A program made the position numbers and the translations under genes. From NCBI GenBank assembly GCA_964519585.1, contig CAZFIO010000098.1, forward strand, positions 1 to 8,363: DNA of 8,363 nucleotides, given 5' to 3'. Positions 5,036-8,363 of the stretch are shown here, in pieces. Under the pieces are notes generated by a model. It saw only the letters and a list, made by a program, of their open reading frames with translations. It did not search any database and had not been told where the DNA came from. Numbering within the stretch: the stretch's first letter is position 1; every line of letters starts with the position of its first letter. The DNA is from CAZFIO01 sp964519585. Lineage in GTDB: Bacteria; Bacillota; Clostridia; Tissierellales; Tissierellaceae.

Positions 5036-6130
5036 ATGAAGAAGATACTAGTGGTATTTGGAACAAGACCAGAGGCTATAAAGATGTGCCCCCTGGTAAA
5101 GGAACTAAGAACCAGAGATTTTGAAACCATAGTTTGTATAAGTGGCCAGCATAGGGAAATGCTGGATCAAGTACTAGAGGCTTTTGAGATTGTGCCTGAC
5201 TATGATTTATCAATTATGAAAGCTAAACAAGATTTGTTTGATATAAATATCAATATATTGGCTAGTATGAAGGGTATCCTGGAGGAAGTAAGGCCAGACC
5301 TGGTCTTGGTCCACGGAGATACTTCTACTACCTTTGTTACTGGTCTGGCAGCCTTCTATATGCAGATTCCAGTGGGCCATGTGGAGGCCGGGCTTAGGAC
5401 CTACAACATATATTCACCTTATCCAGAAGAGTTTAACCGTCAGGCTGTAGGCTTGATTTCAAGATACAACTTTGCACCTACTGCTAAGGCAAGAGAAAAC
5501 CTGATAAATGAAGGCAAGGATGAAAAAACAATCTTTATCACTGGCAATACAGTAATAGATGCCTTGAAAACTACTGTAAGGGATGACTATAGACATAGTT
5601 ATCTGGACTGGGCCTCTGATAGCAGGCTAATTCTTCTAACTGCTCATAGGAGGGAAAACCTAGGTCAGCCTATGAAGAATATGTTTAGGGCTATAAAGAG
5701 GATAATTGAAGAAAATCCAGACTTAAAGATTATCTACCCTATTCATATGAACCCCCTGGTGAGAGAAGCTGCCAATGAAATCCTTGGGGACAATAATAGG
5801 ATTAAACTTATAGAACCCTTGGATGTGGTAGACTTCCACAATTTTATGGCTAGAGCCTACTTGATTTTGACTGATAGTGGTGGAATCCAAGAAGAGGCAT
5901 CCAGCCTTGGTAAGCCTGTTTTGGTTATGAGGGATACTACTGAAAGGCCTGAAGGTGTGGAAGCTGGAACCCTGAAGCTTGTAGGCAGCAATGAGGATAA
6001 TATATATAAGAACTTCAAAATTTTGCTAGAGTCTCAGGAAGAATACCAAAAGATGTCCAAGGCCAGCAATCCTTATGGTGATGGGTTTGCTAGTAAATAT
6101 ATAGCAGATATACTTGAAAAAGAATTGTAA
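5036..6130 (+). CDS. wecB: UDP-N-acetylglucosamine 2-epimerase (non-hydrolysing)
   Basis: The 364-residue protein interconverts UDP-GlcNAc and UDP-ManNAc in the cytoplasm, the first step toward ManNAcA. The start MKKILVVFGTRPEAIKM is the family signature. Catalytic positions known from E. coli WecB are all present: Asp95 in HGDTST, Glu117 in HVEAGLRT, Glu131 in PEEFNRQ, and the His of TAHRRENLG at residue 204 (E. coli His213). The C-terminal half has LTDSGGIQEEASSLGKPVLV, the UDP-binding region. The ATG at 5036 is preferred: AGGG lies a few bases upstream and it matches homologues. An in-frame ATG at 5018 overlaps the wecC stop but has no ribosome-binding site. The gap after wecC is 17 bases. 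In Gram-positive bacteria the gene is also called mnaA or cap5P. No key residue is missing. Confidence 0.95.
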   Translation: MKKILVVFGTRPEAIKMCPLVKELRTRDFETIVCISGQHREMLDQVLEAFEIVPDYDLSIMKAKQDLFDININILASMKGILEEVRPDLVLVHGDTSTTFVTGLAAFYMQIPVGHVEAGLRTYNIYSPYPEEFNRQAVGLISRYNFAPTAKARENLINEGKDEKTIFITGNTVIDALKTTVRDDYRHSYLDWASDSRLILLTAHRRENLGQPMKNMFRAIKRIIEENPDLKIIYPIHMNPLVREAANEILGDNNRIKLIEPLDVVDFHNFMARAYLILTDSGGIQEEASSLGKPVLVMRDTTERPEGVEAGTLKLVGSNEDNIYKNFKILLESQEEYQKMSKASNPYGDGFASKYIADILEKEL

Positions 6131-6141
6131 GAGGTGGAGAT

Positions 6142-7266
6142 TTGAAAAAAATCACTATTTTACTTTCCCATCTACCTAATCCTAGGATATTGAAGAAGGT
6201 AAAAGCTTTGGAAGAAGATTTCAATATAAATATAATATATTGGGATAGGGGACATGATATAAAGGAATCCTTTTATATAAATCCCAAAAATACTGTAAAG
6301 GCTATAAATATAAAATCCATAAGGTCCAGGGGGATTGGCAAGCTTTGGTCCCTATATAGGTATAAAAACAGGGCCATGGATGAATTAAGGAAGGAAGATC
6401 CTCATATAATTCATGCCCTCAATATGGATATGCTTTTTATAGCCAGGTCCTACAAAAAAAGATACAAAAGTCATGTGAAACTTGTATATGAGGTGGGGGA
6501 CCTGCCTAAATACAGCTTCCAAAAGAATATTAGGTCTCTGAAGGGCATAGTATATAAGGCGCTGCAATATATAGAAAGGTCCTTATGCAGGGATATTTCT
6601 AAGTTGATAGTGACTTCCCCATATTTTTGGGATGAATATTTTTCAAAATTTCTTTCAAAGGATAAGTACATATTTGTACCCAATACACCCTATAAAAAGG
6701 ATTTTGAAAACTATAGGAAAAAACAAGCTGGGGACTTTACCATTGGCTTTATAGGTTCTATAAGATACAAGGACCAGCTTAAAATGCTTATAGATTCTGT
6801 AGAAGATTTAGATAGTGGAATGAAGGTTTTTCTTGCTGGTAGTGGTCCTTCTTATGAGGAAATCTATGATTATTCTAGGGATAAGGATTTTGTAGAATTC
6901 TATGGACCCTATAACTATGACAGGGAAATTGCCAGCCTATATGGAAAGGTTGACTGTACTTATTCTGTCTATGATAACCAGCTGGAAAATGTGAAAATAG
7001 CTCTGCCAAACAGGCTCTATGAGTCAGTAGTATGTCAACTGCCTATTATTGTAGCCAAGGATACTAAACTTAGTGAATTTGTCTTGGATGAAGGCATAGG
7101 CATAAGTGTATCTCCCTATGATAGGGAGGATTTAAAGGCAGGCCTAGAGGTCCTGACAAAGAGGGATAAAATAAAAAGCATAGAAGAAAACTCTAGAAGA
7201 ATTAAAGATGACTATTACTATGAAAACAATGTTGAAAAACTTAAGAATATATATTTAGGATTGTAG
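6142..7266 (+). CDS. GT4-like glycosyltransferase, TTG start
   Basis: This is a 374-residue GT-B type transferase, probably acting on the lipid-linked repeat unit. The N-terminal half (ITILLSHLPNPRILKKVKAL, then HALNMDMLFIA and VYEVGDLPKY) is the acceptor domain. The donor domain begins near residue 202 with GFIGSIRYKDQLKML, followed by LAGSGPSYEEI (232 on) and LPNRLYESVVCQLPIIV, with Glu294 at the GT4 donor-binding position. The start is TTG at 6142: a strong GAGGTGGAGA site at 6131-6140 fits, MKKITILLSHLPNPR is a natural N-terminus, and no ATG or GTG start is near. Eleven bases separate it from wecB. The transferred sugar is unknown; ManNAcA or a ManNAc-derived donor is possible from context only. 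A Lys/Tyr-rich composition is shared with its neighbours. Confidence 0.88.
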   Translation: MKKITILLSHLPNPRILKKVKALEEDFNINIIYWDRGHDIKESFYINPKNTVKAINIKSIRSRGIGKLWSLYRYKNRAMDELRKEDPHIIHALNMDMLFIARSYKKRYKSHVKLVYEVGDLPKYSFQKNIRSLKGIVYKALQYIERSLCRDISKLIVTSPYFWDEYFSKFLSKDKYIFVPNTPYKKDFENYRKKQAGDFTIGFIGSIRYKDQLKMLIDSVEDLDSGMKVFLAGSGPSYEEIYDYSRDKDFVEFYGPYNYDREIASLYGKVDCTYSVYDNQLENVKIALPNRLYESVVCQLPIIVAKDTKLSEFVLDEGIGISVSPYDREDLKAGLEVLTKRDKIKSIEENSRRIKDDYYYENNVEKLKNIYLGL

Positions 7267-7281
7267 ACCTGGGGGAAGAGG

Positions 7282-8016
7282 ATGGCTATTGTTAGAGAAA
7301 TAAATACAAACAAGGCAAGGCTAAGCTTTAGAAAAGATGGCATAGTGGAAAAGGTCCTTTTTGATAGTGAAAGGGCTCTTGTAGAAAAAGAAAGCATAGA
7401 TGACTTGCATAATACTTTTCCTGGTGAAGACTTTGAAGGGTGGACCTATAAGACTGTAAAGGTGCTAGGTTTTAATGAGGAGGATTCCACCATATATATG
7501 GAGGAGGCTAAGGGAAAACCCTACTCAAGTATAATGAAGGAATATCCAAGTTTAAGCTTCCATATGGGGGTTTGGCTAGGTCTCTACCACAAAAGGGCAA
7601 AACTTGATGATGGTAAGGTTAAACTTTATGGTGACTATAGCAGGAATAACTTCCTTATTGATCAAGAGAAAATGCTTGCTACAGCAATAGACCCAGGTTT
7701 TTACTTTGGGGATGTTGACTATCCAGAGTTTGACATGGTTTTGGCTATATATAGCTTAACTATAGGAGCATTTAGGACCAAACAATCACCCTACAAGATT
7801 GCTGAAAGCTTCCTTAGGGGATACAAAAAAACTGCCCATAGGGATATAAACTATAGGCATATAAGGGATTCCTGGTCCAGGCTAAAGGTAAGGCTTAGCT
7901 CTAGGTATAAGGAAAAGTCTTTTTTACTAAAATTATTTTCCTATTCTGCCATGCATGTTTTAAACATTTATATAAATATTTTGCTAAGAAGCTTGTTTAA
8001 GAATTCACTCACTTAG
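7282..8016 (+). CDS. Kinase-fold (APH/LPS-kinase-like) protein
   Basis: The 244-residue protein resembles the aminoglycoside-phosphotransferase/lipopolysaccharide-kinase fold. YGDYSRNNFLID (Tyr116, Asp118, Asn122/Asn123) corresponds to the catalytic-loop HGDxxxxN motif. AIDPGFYFGD with Asp137 corresponds to the metal-binding IDxG/DFG motif. Lys24 in IVEKVLF and Glu35 or Glu37 are plausible nucleotide-binding partners in a short N-lobe. The usual His of the catalytic loop is Tyr here. The C-terminus has a hydrophobic stretch (FLLKLFSYSAMHVLNIYINILLRSLF in part) that could attach it to the membrane. A GGGGGA site at 7271-7276 precedes the ATG, 15 bases after the previous gene. From context it may phosphorylate a sugar or lipid-linked glycan, but this is inference; no specific gene is recognised and a pseudokinase is not excluded. 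Confidence 0.72.
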   Translation: MAIVREINTNKARLSFRKDGIVEKVLFDSERALVEKESIDDLHNTFPGEDFEGWTYKTVKVLGFNEEDSTIYMEEAKGKPYSSIMKEYPSLSFHMGVWLGLYHKRAKLDDGKVKLYGDYSRNNFLIDQEKMLATAIDPGFYFGDVDYPEFDMVLAIYSLTIGAFRTKQSPYKIAESFLRGYKKTAHRDINYRHIRDSWSRLKVRLSSRYKEKSFLLKLFSYSAMHVLNIYINILLRSLFKNSLT

Positions 8017-8026
8017 GGGTAGACAT

Positions 8027-8363
8027 ATGTATATTTTATTTGTTGCTAGGGGCTATCCTAGTAAGAAGTATAAGACCAATGGAATATTTGAATTTGACCA
8101 GGCTAGGGCCCTGGCTAAGGCAGGCCATAAGTTGGTATATATGGCTGTTGACACCAGGTCTATTAGAAGATGGAGGAAGTGGGGGCTAGAAGAAAAACAT
8201 ATTGACGGAATTCATATGTATATCTTAAACCTACCCTTAGGCAATCTTTCTAGGAATATACTAAATAGGATATCTGGTTTTGGACTTGGCTACTTATATA
8301 GGAAGATAGTAAAAAAACATGGAAAACCTGCATTTTCATCACACTCATTTGTTTATTACGAAA
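8027..8363 (+). CDS. Glycosyltransferase, family 4, N-terminal part (cut by window edge)
   Basis: An open frame runs from the ATG at 8027 to the window end without a stop, giving 112 residues. It begins MYILFVARGYPSKKYKTNG, then IFEFDQARALAKAGHKLVYM and AVDTRSIRRWRKWGL. The GYP...GIFEFDQA.ALA.AGH pattern is the acceptor-domain start of GT4 transferases found in exopolysaccharide clusters. AGGGG at 8015-8019, overlapping the previous stop codon, sits seven bases before the ATG. Only ten bases separate it from the kinase-fold gene, so it belongs to the same operon. The donor domain and E-x7-E region lie outside the window, so the family is likely but the substrate cannot be guessed. Confidence 0.8.
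   Translation, partial: MYILFVARGYPSKKYKTNGIFEFDQARALAKAGHKLVYMAVDTRSIRRWRKWGLEEKHIDGIHMYILNLPLGNLSRNILNRISGFGLGYLYRKIVKKHGKPAFSSHSFVYYE

Overview
The window is part of a surface-polysaccharide (capsule, exopolysaccharide or secondary cell-wall polymer) gene cluster from a low-GC, AT-rich bacterium. It is probably an anaerobic Bacillota (Clostridia/Tissierellia-like). This placement rests on very frequent AGG (Arg) and ATA (Ile) codons, strong Shine-Dalgarno sites and the style of the proteins; no marker gene is present, so it is tentative. All seven genes lie on the + strand.

Layout. Bases 1-295 are a non-coding leader made of dispersed-repeat pieces and an 11-bp tandem array, ending in a plausible sigma-A promoter. 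Bases 296-3399 hold two translationally coupled genes: a WbuB-like family 4 glycosyltransferase and a heparinase II/III-family protein without a signal peptide. Bases 3400-3797 are a second non-coding island, a mosaic of related repeat pieces, another 11-bp array and a perfect 7-bp palindrome. From 3798 a tight five-gene run begins: wecC (UDP-ManNAc dehydrogenase), wecB (UDP-GlcNAc 2-epimerase), a GT4-like glycosyltransferase with a TTG start, a small kinase-fold protein, and the 5' part of another GT4 glycosyltransferase cut by the window edge.

How the genes fit together. WecB converts UDP-GlcNAc to UDP-ManNAc, and WecC oxidises this to UDP-ManNAcA, a uronic-acid donor. The three glycosyltransferases probably assemble a repeat unit containing ManNAcA on a lipid carrier. 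The heparinase-like protein belongs to a family of uronate-cleaving lyases, which suits a uronic-acid polymer, but it appears cytoplasmic. The kinase-fold protein could phosphorylate a sugar or lipid-linked intermediate. No initiating sugar-phosphate transferase, flippase or polymerase is visible, so the cluster must extend beyond the window, certainly to the right.

The protein families are recognisable. The least explained part is the intergenic DNA. Both islands carry the same kinds of modules: a GC-rich hairpin with a CCCCTACA arm, a GTCATC...GATCTT element, GACCC repeats, and 6 or 10 units of a degenerate 11-mer near ACTATTGTTAA. One composite module occurs in opposite orientation on the two sides of the glycosyltransferase/lyase pair.
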